Shown piece by piece: positions 15,169 through 22,497 of a DNA stretch of 64,000 nucleotides. The position numbers and the translations under genes are program-made. Each line of letters starts with the position of its first letter. The first letter of the stretch is position 1. This DNA comes from CAVTHK01 sp964552235 (GTDB lineage: Bacteria; Spirochaetota; Spirochaetia; SZUA-6; CAVTHK01), in the NCBI GenBank assembly GCA_964552235.1, contig CAZKGO010000002.1, positions 1 to 64,000 on the forward strand, given 5' to 3'. Under the pieces are notes generated by a model, which did no database searches, was not told the origin of the DNA, and saw nothing but the letters and a program-made list of their open reading frames with translations.

Positions 15169-16446
15169 TTACTTCCTGATGATCGCCTCGCGCTTGGGCC
15201 CGACGGAGATCCAGCGGATCCGCGTCTCGATCAGCCGCTCGATGGTCGCGACGTAGTCCCGCGCCTCGGCAGGCAGATCTTCGAATCGGCGCACGTCCCT
15301 GATGTCGGTGCGCCAGCCCTTCATCTGCTCGAGGACCGGCTCGGACCTGTCGAGCGCCGCGGGGACCGGGAAGCGGTCGGTCCGGCGGCCGTCGATGCGG
15401 TAGGCGGTGCAGATCGGGATGCTGTCCATGTAGCCGAGCACGTCGAGCATCGTGAGCGCGACCTCGGTGGCGCCCTGCACGCGGCAGCCGTAGCGGGTGG
15501 CAACGGCATCGAACCACCCCATGCGCCGCGGGCGGCCGGTGGTGGCCCCGTACTCCCCCGCGTCGCCGCCCCGATCGCGCAGCTGCTGAGCCTGCTCGCC
15601 GAAGATCTCGGTCACGAACGGGCCTTCGCCGACGCAGGTCGAGTAGGCCTTGGTGACGGCGATGATGCGGTCGATGGCGTGAGGCGGCACGCCGGCTCCG
15701 ACCGAGCCGAAACCGGCGAGGGTCGACGACGAGGTCGGGTAGGGGTAGATGCCGTGGTCGGGGTCGCGCAGGGCCCCGAGCTGCCCCTCGAGCAGGATGT
15801 GCTCGCCGCGGACGAGGGCGCCGTGCAGCAGATCGGTGGTGTCGCAGAGGAACGGCTCGAGCTTGCGGCCCCAGTCGAGCAGCTGGGCGAGCAGCGCCTC
15901 CAGGTCGATGAGCGGCTCGTGGTAGAGGTGCTCGAGCAGCGAGTTCTTGACCGGGAGGGCCGCCTCGAGCCTGCGGCGCAGGCGGGGCACGTCAGAGAGG
16001 TCCGCGGCCTGGACGCCGACCTTGAGGTACTTGTCGGCGTAGAACGGCGCGATGCCGCTGCGCGTCGAGCCGAACTTGCGGTCGGCGAGGCGCTCCTCTT
16101 CGTACTTGTCGAACAGCAGGTGGTGCGGCATCACCACCTGGACGCGGTCCGAAACCTTGAGCTTCGGCTCCCGCACGCCGCGCTTGAGCAGCTCGTCGCG
16201 CTCCCTGAGGAACGCCTCCACGTCGAGGGCCACGCCCGGGCCGAGCACATTGGTCACGCTCGGGTAGAACACGCCGGAGGGCAGCAGGTGCAGGGCGAAC
16301 TTGCCGTGTTCGTTGATGATCGTGTGGCCGGCGTTCTTGCCGCCCTGGAAGCGGACCACGTACGAGGACTCGGCTGCAAGGTAGTCGGTGATCTTGCCCT
16401 TGCCCTCGTCGCCCCAGTTGGCACCGACGATTGCCGTGACTTTCAC
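15169..16446 (-). CDS. purA: Adenylosuccinate synthetase
   Basis: 425 aa with the GTP-binding opening MKVTAIVGANWGDEGKGKIT and the block RFQGGKNAGHTI, followed by LLPSGVF and LEGQLGALRDPDHGIYPYPT. It joins IMP and aspartate using GTP in AMP synthesis. The GTG at 16446 is chosen: it directly precedes the conserved start and has GAGGAGAAGG (minus strand 16460-16451) at good distance. An ATG at 16485 is in frame but lacks both. A promoter is visible upstream. It is the first gene of an operon with the PlsC fusion. Confidence 0.97.
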   Translation of the reverse strand: MKVTAIVGANWGDEGKGKITDYLAAESSYVVRFQGGKNAGHTIINEHGKFALHLLPSGVFYPSVTNVLGPGVALDVEAFLRERDELLKRGVREPKLKVSDRVQVVMPHHLLFDKYEEERLADRKFGSTRSGIAPFYADKYLKVGVQAADLSDVPRLRRRLEAALPVKNSLLEHLYHEPLIDLEALLAQLLDWGRKLEPFLCDTTDLLHGALVRGEHILLEGQLGALRDPDHGIYPYPTSSSTLAGFGSVGAGVPPHAIDRIIAVTKAYSTCVGEGPFVTEIFGEQAQQLRDRGGDAGEYGATTGRPRRMGWFDAVATRYGCRVQGATEVALTMLDVLGYMDSIPICTAYRIDGRRTDRFPVPAALDRSEPVLEQMKGWRTDIRDVRRFEDLPAEARDYVATIERLIETRIRWISVGPKREAIIRK

Positions 16447-16486
16447 AACGCCTTCTCCTCGCCTGCGCTGCCCGGGCAACGGCAAC

Positions 16487-16513
16487 CGTATACGCTGCCG
16501 GCGCGCCCGTCAA
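16487..16513 (-). promoter_or_regulatory. purA promoter
   Basis: Minus strand TTGACG (16513-16508), 15-base spacer, TATACG (16492-16487). The spacer is short. The start codon lies about 40 bases downstream with a ribosome site. Confidence 0.45.
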
Positions 16514-16551
16514 GGCGCGCGACGCCGCCCGATCGGCGGTCCCGCGCGCGC

Positions 16552-17175
16552 TCAGAACATCCTGTACGGCACCGTTTCGTCGATCCGCAGCTTGACCTTG
16601 ACCGTGGTCACGTAGGTGCCGGCTGCGACGATGGTGTACGGCGGCTCCCAGATGACCACGTCGCCGCGCAGCTCGCGCGGCTTGTTGTCGATGCGGCCGC
16701 GGGCGTAGTCGCGAATCGCCTGCTCGATCGCCTCGGCGAGGGCCGCCTCGCGGGCACGGGCCGCGAACAACGAATGGTCGCCACGACCGCTGGCCGTCGC
16801 AAGGACGTTGCTGCTCCACGCCCGCCGGCGCGCCTCCTGGAAATCGGCCAGCTCGTAGACGATCCGGGCAGAAAGCCGCTGCTCCTGCCTCTGGACCCAC
16901 GCCACCGACAGCCGCGGGTCGCCCCAGGGGATCTCGCCGAGCGGCGCGAGCTCGAAGCGGTCGGCAACGCTGCGCGCGCGGTCGGAGGGCGTGTAGGCGA
17001 AGCGGTAGCCGTAGATCATGGCGCTCAAGACCGATCGCGCCTGTTCGAGCAGCCGATGGTGCAGGGCGCCGGCTTCGGTGGAGGAGTCGGCGCTTTCCAT
17101 CGGCGGCTCGAGCTCGGTCCAGACCGGCACCTCGAGCAGCGGTCCGGCGGCGGCAACGGATGAGGCGGCGAGCAC
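16552..17175 (-). CDS. Secreted protein of unknown function
   Basis: I do not recognise this 207-residue protein. From GTG 17175 it reads MLAASSVAAAG, the end of a signal peptide. The in-frame codons upstream add KPIAVLLVV after a CTG at 17202, which would complete a normal lysine-plus-hydrophobic signal sequence, so the true start may be that CTG, preceded by GGGGG. The mature part has a helical middle (AREAALAEAIEQAIRDYARG) and a C-terminal beta segment with alternating residues (TIVAAGTYVTTVKVKLRIDE). It is probably periplasmic or surface located. It stands alone, 105 bases from purA. Confidence 0.7.
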   Translation of the reverse strand: MLAASSVAAAGPLLEVPVWTELEPPMESADSSTEAGALHHRLLEQARSVLSAMIYGYRFAYTPSDRARSVADRFELAPLGEIPWGDPRLSVAWVQRQEQRLSARIVYELADFQEARRRAWSSNVLATASGRGDHSLFAARAREAALAEAIEQAIRDYARGRIDNKPRELRGDVVIWEPPYTIVAAGTYVTTVKVKLRIDETVPYRMF

Positions 17176-17290
17176 GACCAGGAGGACTGCGATCGGCTTC
17201 AGAGGCGACCCCCACTTGCATTATCGGAACGGGAGCCGGGCGGATGCAACCCGGCGATCGGCCTTCGACCCGCATGCGGGGAGCTGCGCG

Positions 17291-17896
17291 CTACCGGTCC
17301 AGGAAGACCCGGATCGGGTTGATGCCCAGACGCAGAACGAAGTACAGGTAGCCAAGCGCGATGCCCGCGAAGTGGGCGAAGTGAGCCACGCCGCCCTGGA
17401 AGCCGGTGACCTGGTAGAAGACCGACATCAGGGCGAACACGAGCACCGCCACGGGCGCCTGGAGGGGAAGCAGCCCGAAGATAAAGATGCGCGAGTGGGG
17501 AAAGTAGGTCGCGAAGCCGAGCAGCAGGGCGTACACCGCCCCTGAGGCGCCGACCACGTTGACGCCCAGAAGCAGAGAGACGATACCGACCCCGATTCCG
17601 GTACTCAGGTAGTAGACGAGAAACTCGGAGCTGCCCATCTCGCGCTCCAGTGGAATCCCGAATATGTAGAGACCGAGCATGTTGAACAGGATGTGGGTGA
17701 AGTTGGCGTGCACGAACATGTACGTGACCAGCTGCCACACGTATCCGCCCTCCCGCACCAGCTGCGGGAAGAGGCCGAGGTAGACCACCACGCGTCTGGA
17801 CGTGAGGCCCAGAAGGAACACCGCGAGACAGGCGACGATCAGTCCCACCGTGGCGTTGTAGAAGCTGTAGGGCAGAGGCCTGCGGGCGCGCATCAT
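17291..17896 (-). CDS. Rhomboid-family intramembrane serine protease
   Basis: 201 aa, six or so membrane helices. The luminal block HANFTHILFNMLGLYIFG (residues 63-80) is typical. The catalytic Ser119 lies in GASGAVYALL, and the catalytic His175 in AHFAHFAGIALGY. Together they form the Ser-His dyad that cleaves transmembrane substrates. The ATG at 17896 (or the adjacent ATG at 17893) is supported by a promoter whose -10 box ends 6 bases upstream; no ribosome site exists. It is divergent from rlmE, with only 93 bases between the starts. The substrate is unknown. Confidence 0.95.
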   Translation of the reverse strand: MMRARRPLPYSFYNATVGLIVACLAVFLLGLTSRRVVVYLGLFPQLVREGGYVWQLVTYMFVHANFTHILFNMLGLYIFGIPLEREMGSSEFLVYYLSTGIGVGIVSLLLGVNVVGASGAVYALLLGFATYFPHSRIFIFGLLPLQAPVAVLVFALMSVFYQVTGFQGGVAHFAHFAGIALGYLYFVLRLGINPIRVFLDR

Positions 17897-17902
17897 GGAG
17901 TC

Positions 17903-17932
17903 AAGGTACGGCCGCCGCAGCGCGGAAGTCAA
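17903..17932 (-). promoter_or_regulatory. Rhomboid promoter, leaderless arrangement
   Basis: Minus strand TTGACT (17932-17927), 18-base spacer, TACCTT (17908-17903), then 6 bases to ATG 17896. Confidence 0.6.
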
Positions 17933-17955
17933 CGGCTTCCGCCTGCTCCGCCCGC

Positions 17956-17984
17956 TTTCTCGAGCGGGGCCGGCCGTGTATGAT
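17956..17984 (+). promoter_or_regulatory. rlmE promoter, leaderless arrangement
   Basis: TTTCTC (17956-17961, weak), 17-base spacer, TATGAT (17979-17984), then 5 bases to ATG 17990. No ribosome site. Confidence 0.5.
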
Positions 17985-17989
17985 GAGTC

Positions 17990-18631
17990 ATGAACCGCTG
18001 GGCCGACCACTACACCCGCAAGGCGCGCGAGGCCGGCTATCCTGCGCGCTCGGTGTTCAAGCTCGAGGAAATCCAGAGACGCTTTGCGGTGCTGCGCCGC
18101 GGCGCTCGCGTGCTGGACCTGGGCGCGGCTCCAGGCAGCTGGAGCCGCTACGTGCTGAGCGGATGGGCCGGTGTGGTGACCGCGGTCGACCTGCAGGACC
18201 TGGACCCGGCAGTCGTGAGACAGGGCGGCTCGCGACTGGCCTTTGTCAAGACCGATCTCTTCGACCCGGCTCTGGCGCAGACGCTGCGGCCGCGGGCGCC
18301 GTTCGACGCCGTCTTGAGCGACGCGGCGCCGTCGACGACGGGAACCCGCGTGGCCGACGTGACGCGCTCGGCCGCGCTCGCCGAGCGGGCGATCGAGCTG
18401 GCGGACGCGCTTCTGGCCGAGGGCGGGAGCCTGGTGGTGAAGATCCTGCAGGGGGGCGAAGAGCGGCGGCTTCTCGATCTGCTTGGCAGCCGCTATGCGA
18501 AGGCCCGCGCTTTCAAACCGCCGGCGAGCCGCAGGGCCTCGACGGAAATCTACCTGATCGGATTGCGGCGAACCCAAAAAAAACTTGACGGCGCCGGGAG
18601 CGGGGTCCATAATGACAGCGATACAGGATAA
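17990..18631 (+). CDS. rlmE: 23S rRNA 2'-O-ribose methyltransferase RlmE (FtsJ)
   Basis: 213 aa. FtsJ-family layout: SVFKLEEIQRRF with the first catalytic Lys, the S-adenosylmethionine loop VLDLGAAPGSWS, the catalytic Asp in VLSDAAPSTTG, the second Lys in LVVKIL, and the Glu in STEIYLIG. Together they make the K-D-K-E tetrad. The family methylates U2552 of 23S rRNA late in 50S assembly. The tail after the Glu block (RTQKKLDGAG) is long, and the next promoter overlaps it. No ribosome site precedes the ATG, so initiation is likely leaderless. Confidence 0.93.
   Translation: MNRWADHYTRKAREAGYPARSVFKLEEIQRRFAVLRRGARVLDLGAAPGSWSRYVLSGWAGVVTAVDLQDLDPAVVRQGGSRLAFVKTDLFDPALAQTLRPRAPFDAVLSDAAPSTTGTRVADVTRSAALAERAIELADALLAEGGSLVVKILQGGEERRLLDLLGSRYAKARAFKPPASRRASTEIYLIGLRRTQKKLDGAGSGVHNDSDTG
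18585..18613 (+). promoter_or_regulatory. Near-consensus promoter of the secreted-protein gene
   Basis: TTGACG (18585-18590), 17-base spacer, CATAAT (18608-18613), preceded by an A-run resembling an UP element (18576-18583). It is one of the best promoters in the window. Confidence 0.75.
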
Positions 18632-18661
18632 TCCAAGACTGTTGGACAGGAGGATGGAGCG

Positions 18662-19357
18662 ATGAAAAGGGCATTGTCTGTAGGTTTCCTTGCCTTGCTG
18701 GCGGCCGGGGTGGTTCTTGGTCAGACCGTGGTGACCAACGACTTTTCCAGCGGCCCGCTTCCGGCAGGCTGGATCCCGGCGGCCGGGTCCTGGCAGGTCA
18801 AGGACGGCAAGCTCTTGCAGGCCGACGCCAAGGACTACATGGCGGTGCTCAACATCCCCTGCGAGCAGTCGGGCGTCATGCAGTACGAGTTCCAGCTGGA
18901 GTACGTCGATGGAATGCAGGACGACTACGGCGGCTTCGGCTTCCACATCTTTGTGAACGACCCGAGCCGGGGGCGCGCCTGGGGCAATGGCACCTCCGCC
19001 CTCCTCTGGCTGACCTGGGACAAGGCCGCCTACGGGCCCGGCGTGTTCGCCCAGGCCTACTGGAGCACAGGGCCGACCCAGATGGGCCTCTACCCGCCCC
19101 GCGACATCAAGAAGGCCGGCGGAAACCTGGGCCTCCCCGCGGCCTACGTGCGGCCGGAGTTCCTCAAGGTCACGATCCCCGTCAAGATCGTCGTGGACAC
19201 CAAGGCCGGGGAGCTCAAGGTGTACGATCCGCTGGACATGAACTTCTTCTACAGGTTCAAGGCGCCTCTGCCCATCAGGTCCGGCAAGTACATCGGACTG
19301 CGCACCAACAGCCTGGCGGTAAAGTTCGACAACCTGAGGGTCACGAAGCTCGAGTAG
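18662..19357 (+). CDS. Secreted protein, probable concanavalin-like (LamG/DUF1080-type) fold
   Basis: 231 aa. Signal peptide MKRALSVGFLALLAAGVVLGQ, then NDFSSGPLPAGWIPAAGSWQVKDGKLL, the pattern that starts beta-sandwich carbohydrate-binding or LamG-like domains. The end KYIGLRTNSLAVKFDNLRV is the matching last strand. It has no catalytic residues I can name. The gene has its own strong promoter, an AGGAGG site and a clear terminator at 19382-19408, so it is monocistronic and probably abundant. An outer-surface or periplasmic sugar-binding role is inference. Confidence 0.8.
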   Translation: MKRALSVGFLALLAAGVVLGQTVVTNDFSSGPLPAGWIPAAGSWQVKDGKLLQADAKDYMAVLNIPCEQSGVMQYEFQLEYVDGMQDDYGGFGFHIFVNDPSRGRAWGNGTSALLWLTWDKAAYGPGVFAQAYWSTGPTQMGLYPPRDIKKAGGNLGLPAAYVRPEFLKVTIPVKIVVDTKAGELKVYDPLDMNFFYRFKAPLPIRSGKYIGLRTNSLAVKFDNLRVTKLE

Positions 19358-19381
19358 CCGCGTCGACTGATGCACGATGGA

Positions 19382-19408
19382 GCCGCGCCGCAGGGCGCGG
19401 CTTTCTTG
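19382..19408 (+). terminator. Intrinsic terminator
   Basis: GCCGCGCC (19382-19389), loop GCAG, GGCGCGGC (19394-19401), then TTTCTTG. It ends the monocistronic secreted-protein transcript. Confidence 0.85.
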
Positions 19409-19441
19409 TAACTTCCGCCGCCTTGGGTTGTTTGCCCATTG

Positions 19442-19568
19442 AAGAGAGAGGGGAGCCTGAAGGTTTTCCCTGCGGGCAAGTTTCACCTCCTTTCCTTGCC
19501 CGGGTTCCCTTGCTGCAGCACCTGGGGGTAGTGTTACTACCCCCGCTTTTTTCCGTCCCCTCTCTCTT
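19442..19568 (+). ncRNA. Candidate structured RNA, unknown family
   Basis: A 13-bp perfect closing helix joins 19442-19454 (AAGAGAGAGGGGA) with 19556-19568 (TCCCCTCTCTCTT). Inside are two further hairpins. One is CGGGCAAG/CTTGCCCG (19473-19480 with 19495-19502, 14-base loop). The other is GGGGGTAG/CTACCCCC (19524-19531 with 19537-19544, loop TGTTA), followed by GCTTTTTT. After the closing helix comes another T-rich tract. The region lies between a terminator and nfo, has no credible reading frame, and is visibly less GC-rich than its surroundings. A closed rod with a side hairpin recalls 6S RNA, but at about 130 bases it is short, and I see no SRP, 5S, tmRNA or riboswitch signature. The inner GGGGGTAG hairpin alone could be a terminator. 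Strand is inferred from the T-runs. Confidence 0.55.
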
Positions 19569-19602
19569 TGTTTTTCACCCGACAGACCGCCGGCTTCCCG
19601 TC

Positions 19603-19632
19603 TTGAAGGGCTCTCGTCGTGAGCCCTATGGT
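19603..19632 (+). promoter_or_regulatory. nfo promoter, leaderless arrangement
   Basis: TTGAAG (19603-19608), 18-base spacer, TATGGT (19627-19632), then 8 bases to GTG 19641. A 7-bp hairpin AGGGCTC/GAGCCCT (19607-19627) falls within the spacer and could be an operator. Confidence 0.5.
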
Positions 19633-19640
19633 GCGTCCCC

Positions 19641-20486
19641 GTGAAGCTTATCGGTGCCCACGTTTCGACCGATGGCGGCGTCGAGAACGCGCCGCTGGAG
19701 GCGCGCCGGATCGGCGCGACCGGGTTCGCGCTCTTTACCCGAAATCAGCGCACATGGAAGTCGAGGCCCCTTTCCGAAGAGGCGATCGCCGCGTTCCGCG
19801 CCAACTGCCTCGAGGCCGGCTACGGCCCCGGCTCGATCCTCCCGCACGACAGCTACCTGATCAACCTCGGCGCCCCGGATGCGGACATCCTGGCAAAGTC
19901 GCGCGAGGCCTTTGTCGACGAGCTTCGCCGCTGCGAGCAGCTCGGCCTCGGCATGCTGAACTTTCATCCGGGAGCCCACAAGCGGCTCATGAGCGACGAG
20001 CAGTGCCTAGATCTCGTGGCCGAGTCGATCGATCTCGGCCTCGCCCAGACCCGCGACGTCGTGGCCGTCATCGAGATCACCGCGGGCCAGGGCAGCAGCG
20101 TCGGCCGCTCGCTCGAGCAGATCGCCTACGTCATCGGGCGCGTCTCGCACCGGGACCGCATCGGGATGTGCGTCGACACGGCGCACGCCTTTGCCGCCGG
20201 CTACGACCTGGCGGCGCCCGGAGGCTACGATGCGTTCATGGAGCAGCTCGATCGCACGGTGGGCCTGCGCTATCTCAAGGGGGTGCACCTCAACGACACG
20301 AAGATGGCGCTGGGAAGCCGCAAGGACCGCCACGCGTCCCTCGGCGACGGCAAGCTCGGCTGGGAGGCGTTCGGCCGCCTCGTGCGCGATCCGAGGACCG
20401 ATGGCATCCCGCTGATCCTCGAGACGCCGGATCCCGAGCTGTGGCCCGCGGAGATCGCGAGGCTCTTTTCCCTCGCTAGCGGATGA
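19641..20486 (+). CDS. nfo: Deoxyribonuclease IV (AP endonuclease)
   Basis: 281 aa. Starts MKLIGAHVSTDGGVENAP, with FTRNQRTWK, NFHPGAHK, EITAGQGSSVG, CVDTAHAFAAGYD, GVHLNDTKMALGSRKDRHASLGDG and LILETP following in order. These supply the His/Glu/Asp ligands of the three-zinc site. It cuts 5' to abasic sites in base-excision repair. GTG start at 19641, no ribosome site, promoter box 8 bases upstream. The 3' end overlaps the convergent kinase gene by 11 bases. Confidence 0.97.
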   Translation: MKLIGAHVSTDGGVENAPLEARRIGATGFALFTRNQRTWKSRPLSEEAIAAFRANCLEAGYGPGSILPHDSYLINLGAPDADILAKSREAFVDELRRCEQLGLGMLNFHPGAHKRLMSDEQCLDLVAESIDLGLAQTRDVVAVIEITAGQGSSVGRSLEQIAYVIGRVSHRDRIGMCVDTAHAFAAGYDLAAPGGYDAFMEQLDRTVGLRYLKGVHLNDTKMALGSRKDRHASLGDGKLGWEAFGRLVRDPRTDGIPLILETPDPELWPAEIARLFSLASG

Positions 20487-21405
20487 CGCCCGGCCGCAGG
20501 AGTGCGGCGTTGCGTGCGGCGCAATCGTGCCCGGCGGCGACAGCGGCCTCGATGCCGAGGCCGCGGCCGAGCGTTGCGGCCATGCCGGCGGCAAAAGCGT
20601 CGCCGCAGCCGGTGGTGTTCACCGCCTCCGCCGCAGGAGGCTGCCTCTCGGCAACGGCGCCGCCGTCGACGTAGAGGGTGGACAGGCGGCCGCGCGTGAG
20701 CACGGTCACGATGCCGTCATCGCGGAGCAGACGCAGCATGCGCTCCCGCACCCGGGCCAGGAGCCGGTCGGAGCCGGCGTCCTCGGCGGCGTCCTCGTCC
20801 GGGAAAAAGGTGGCCACAAACTCCGTGAAGTTGACCTTGACCACCGTGGGGCGCGAGGGAATGGTCGCCACCAGGTCTTCGCCCCGATAGTCGACGATGA
20901 CCGTCTTGCCGCAGGCCCGCGCCTCGGCGGCCATCCATGGATACAACTGCGGCGAAAAGCCCGGAGCCTTGGTGCCGGAAATAACGACGGTGCGGCAGTC
21001 GGGCACGAGTCGCCGATAGGCTTCGCGGATTGCCCGTTCGGTGGCGGCATCGACGGGCCGGCCCTCTTCGACGATCTCCGTGGTCGTGCGTTGCTGCCGG
21101 TCGAGCAGCGTGATGCAGGTGCGGACATCCGCCTGCGTGTCCACTGGCGCGACCTCGATGCCGTCGCGCCGGGCGAGCCCAAGGAACAGCTCGCGGTCGT
21201 GGCCGCCGGCCTGGGTGAGCTGCACCACCGGCTCGCCGAGCTGGACGAGAACGCGGCTCACGTTGATGCCCTTTCCGGCCGCGTCCAGCGACAGCTCGCG
21301 CACGCGGTTGACGTGGCCGGGCCGCAGGCGCTCCAGGACGAGGGTGCGTTGAATCGTGGGATTCAGACAGACCGCAAGGTGGCGTCCGCCGCCCGTTTGG
21401 CTCAT
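20476..21405 (-). CDS. 1-phosphofructokinase / tagatose-6-phosphate kinase family (PfkB)
   Basis: 309 aa ribokinase-like sugar kinase. The N-terminal block is AVCLNPTIQRTLVLERLRPG, the lid DAAGKGINVSRVLVQLG matches the FruK/LacC pattern, and the ATP/catalytic motif NTTGCGDAFAAGMAATLG carries the catalytic Asp. It phosphorylates a sugar phosphate (fructose-1-P or tagatose-6-P) in the cytoplasm; no PTS gene is seen here to decide which. It follows the binding-protein gene by 4 bases, so the two form an operon. It overlaps nfo tail to tail. Confidence 0.88.
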   Translation of the reverse strand: MSQTGGGRHLAVCLNPTIQRTLVLERLRPGHVNRVRELSLDAAGKGINVSRVLVQLGEPVVQLTQAGGHDRELFLGLARRDGIEVAPVDTQADVRTCITLLDRQQRTTTEIVEEGRPVDAATERAIREAYRRLVPDCRTVVISGTKAPGFSPQLYPWMAAEARACGKTVIVDYRGEDLVATIPSRPTVVKVNFTEFVATFFPDEDAAEDAGSDRLLARVRERMLRLLRDDGIVTVLTRGRLSTLYVDGGAVAERQPPAAEAVNTTGCGDAFAAGMAATLGRGLGIEAAVAAGHDCAARNAALLRPGVIR

Positions 21406-21409
21406 GCGC

Positions 21410-22366
21410 TCAGTCGACCCCGAAGAGCCGGCGCAGCTGCTCGAGCCCCTCGGCAGGCGGCGCCTCCGATGCAGCCGCCACGGCGCTTTCGGCCAGCGGC
21501 GGCGCCCCCTGCGGGGGCGAGGCGCCGAGCCGGGTCGGGAACACCCCGAAGCGGCGGCCGGCAGCCTGGCCCTCGGCCGACAACACGTAATCGACGAGCT
21601 GCTGCGCGAGCCCGTTCATCAGCGCCGGCCGCTTTGCCTGCTTGAGGATGGCGATGGGGCGGGGTGTCACGAGGGGCCCATCGGCCGGCCATACGACCTC
21701 GAAGGAGGTGCGGGTCTCGGTGACCGCCTGGTAGGCAACGATCGCCGCAAGAGCGTCGCCCGCCGCGACGCTGGCGAGCGCCTGTTCATCGCTGGCGGCG
21801 ACGACGGGGCGCTTTGCAGCCAGTGACTCGAGGAACGACCAGCCGAGGGCGCGCGCCATGGCCGCAGCCGCGGAGAAGCCTTCGGAGCCCGCCGAAGGAT
21901 CCCGGAGGGCAATGCGGCCGTCCCACTGCGGCTTCAGGAGGTCCCGCCAGCGAGTCGGCGCCGGCGTTGCCGGCGGGAGCGTCTGCGCGCACGCGATAAC
22001 CAGGCACTCCAGGCCCGATACGGGGTTGGCAGGCTCCGTTTTCCAGTAGCGGGAGTCGATGGCGTTCAGCTCTGAAGAACGAAAGGACACCAGGCGATCG
22101 GCGGCGCGAAGCTCACGGTGCAGCGACTCGCCTCCGCCCCAAACCAGGTCCGCGGAGGCGGCCACATTCTCCGGGTCCGAGGCGACGTCGGGGGTCAGCG
22201 GAACAAAGGTCATGACGTCGCCGCGAAAGCGCTCGAATGCCCGCTCGATTTCGCCGGCGAGACCGGCGGGACCCTGGTAGTAGATCGACAGCCTGTAGGG
22301 CTGCGCCTGAACCGCCAGTGCGATCACCAGCAGCACGGGCGCCAGAACGCGGCGACTGGCTTGCAT
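21410..22366 (-). CDS. Periplasmic ABC-type substrate-binding protein (iron/thiamine/putrescine class)
   Basis: 318 aa from ATG 22366. Signal peptide MQASRRVLAPVLLVIALAVQA. The mature part has the class II binding-protein pattern: IYYQGPAGLAGEIERAFERF, ADLVWGGGESL, GLECLVIACA, RWRDLLKPQWDGRIALRDPS and, near the end, QLVDYVLSAEGQAAGRRFG. This resembles Fe3+ or thiamine binding proteins. No permease or ATPase is adjacent; instead it is co-transcribed with a PfkB-type kinase. The start is set by GGGGGAG about 9 bases upstream and by the signal peptide. It may be a sensor or feed a transporter encoded elsewhere. Confidence 0.8.
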   Translation of the reverse strand: MQASRRVLAPVLLVIALAVQAQPYRLSIYYQGPAGLAGEIERAFERFRGDVMTFVPLTPDVASDPENVAASADLVWGGGESLHRELRAADRLVSFRSSELNAIDSRYWKTEPANPVSGLECLVIACAQTLPPATPAPTRWRDLLKPQWDGRIALRDPSAGSEGFSAAAAMARALGWSFLESLAAKRPVVAASDEQALASVAAGDALAAIVAYQAVTETRTSFEVVWPADGPLVTPRPIAILKQAKRPALMNGLAQQLVDYVLSAEGQAAGRRFGVFPTRLGASPPQGAPPLAESAVAAASEAPPAEGLEQLRRLFGVD

Positions 22367-22386
22367 GTCCGTGACTCCCCCTCCCA

Positions 22387-22414
22387 GACATACCTTACCA
22401 CCCTGTGTGCGCAA
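22387..22414 (-). promoter_or_regulatory. Promoter of the binding protein / kinase operon
   Basis: Minus strand TTGCGC (22414-22409), 16-base spacer, TATGTC (22392-22387), about 20 bases before the start codon with a GGGGGAG site between. Confidence 0.4.
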
Positions 22415-22497
22415 CCTCAACCGGAACCCGCATGCGAGCCTCTGGGGCCCGCGCGCCCGTGCTGTCGCATGGGTCGGTCCGTGGAGAGAGGCGGCTG

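Noticed and set aside
17897..19486. N-terminal extension of the rhomboid gene to 19486
   Set aside because: The frame happens to stay open through rlmE and the secreted-protein gene on the other strand. The rhomboid fold starts at 17896, where a promoter lies 6 bases upstream.
19442..19568. Calling the folded RNA a 6S, 5S or SRP RNA outright
   Set aside because: The 5S and SRP signature loops are absent, and the element is shorter than typical 6S RNA. Topology alone is not enough for a family name.
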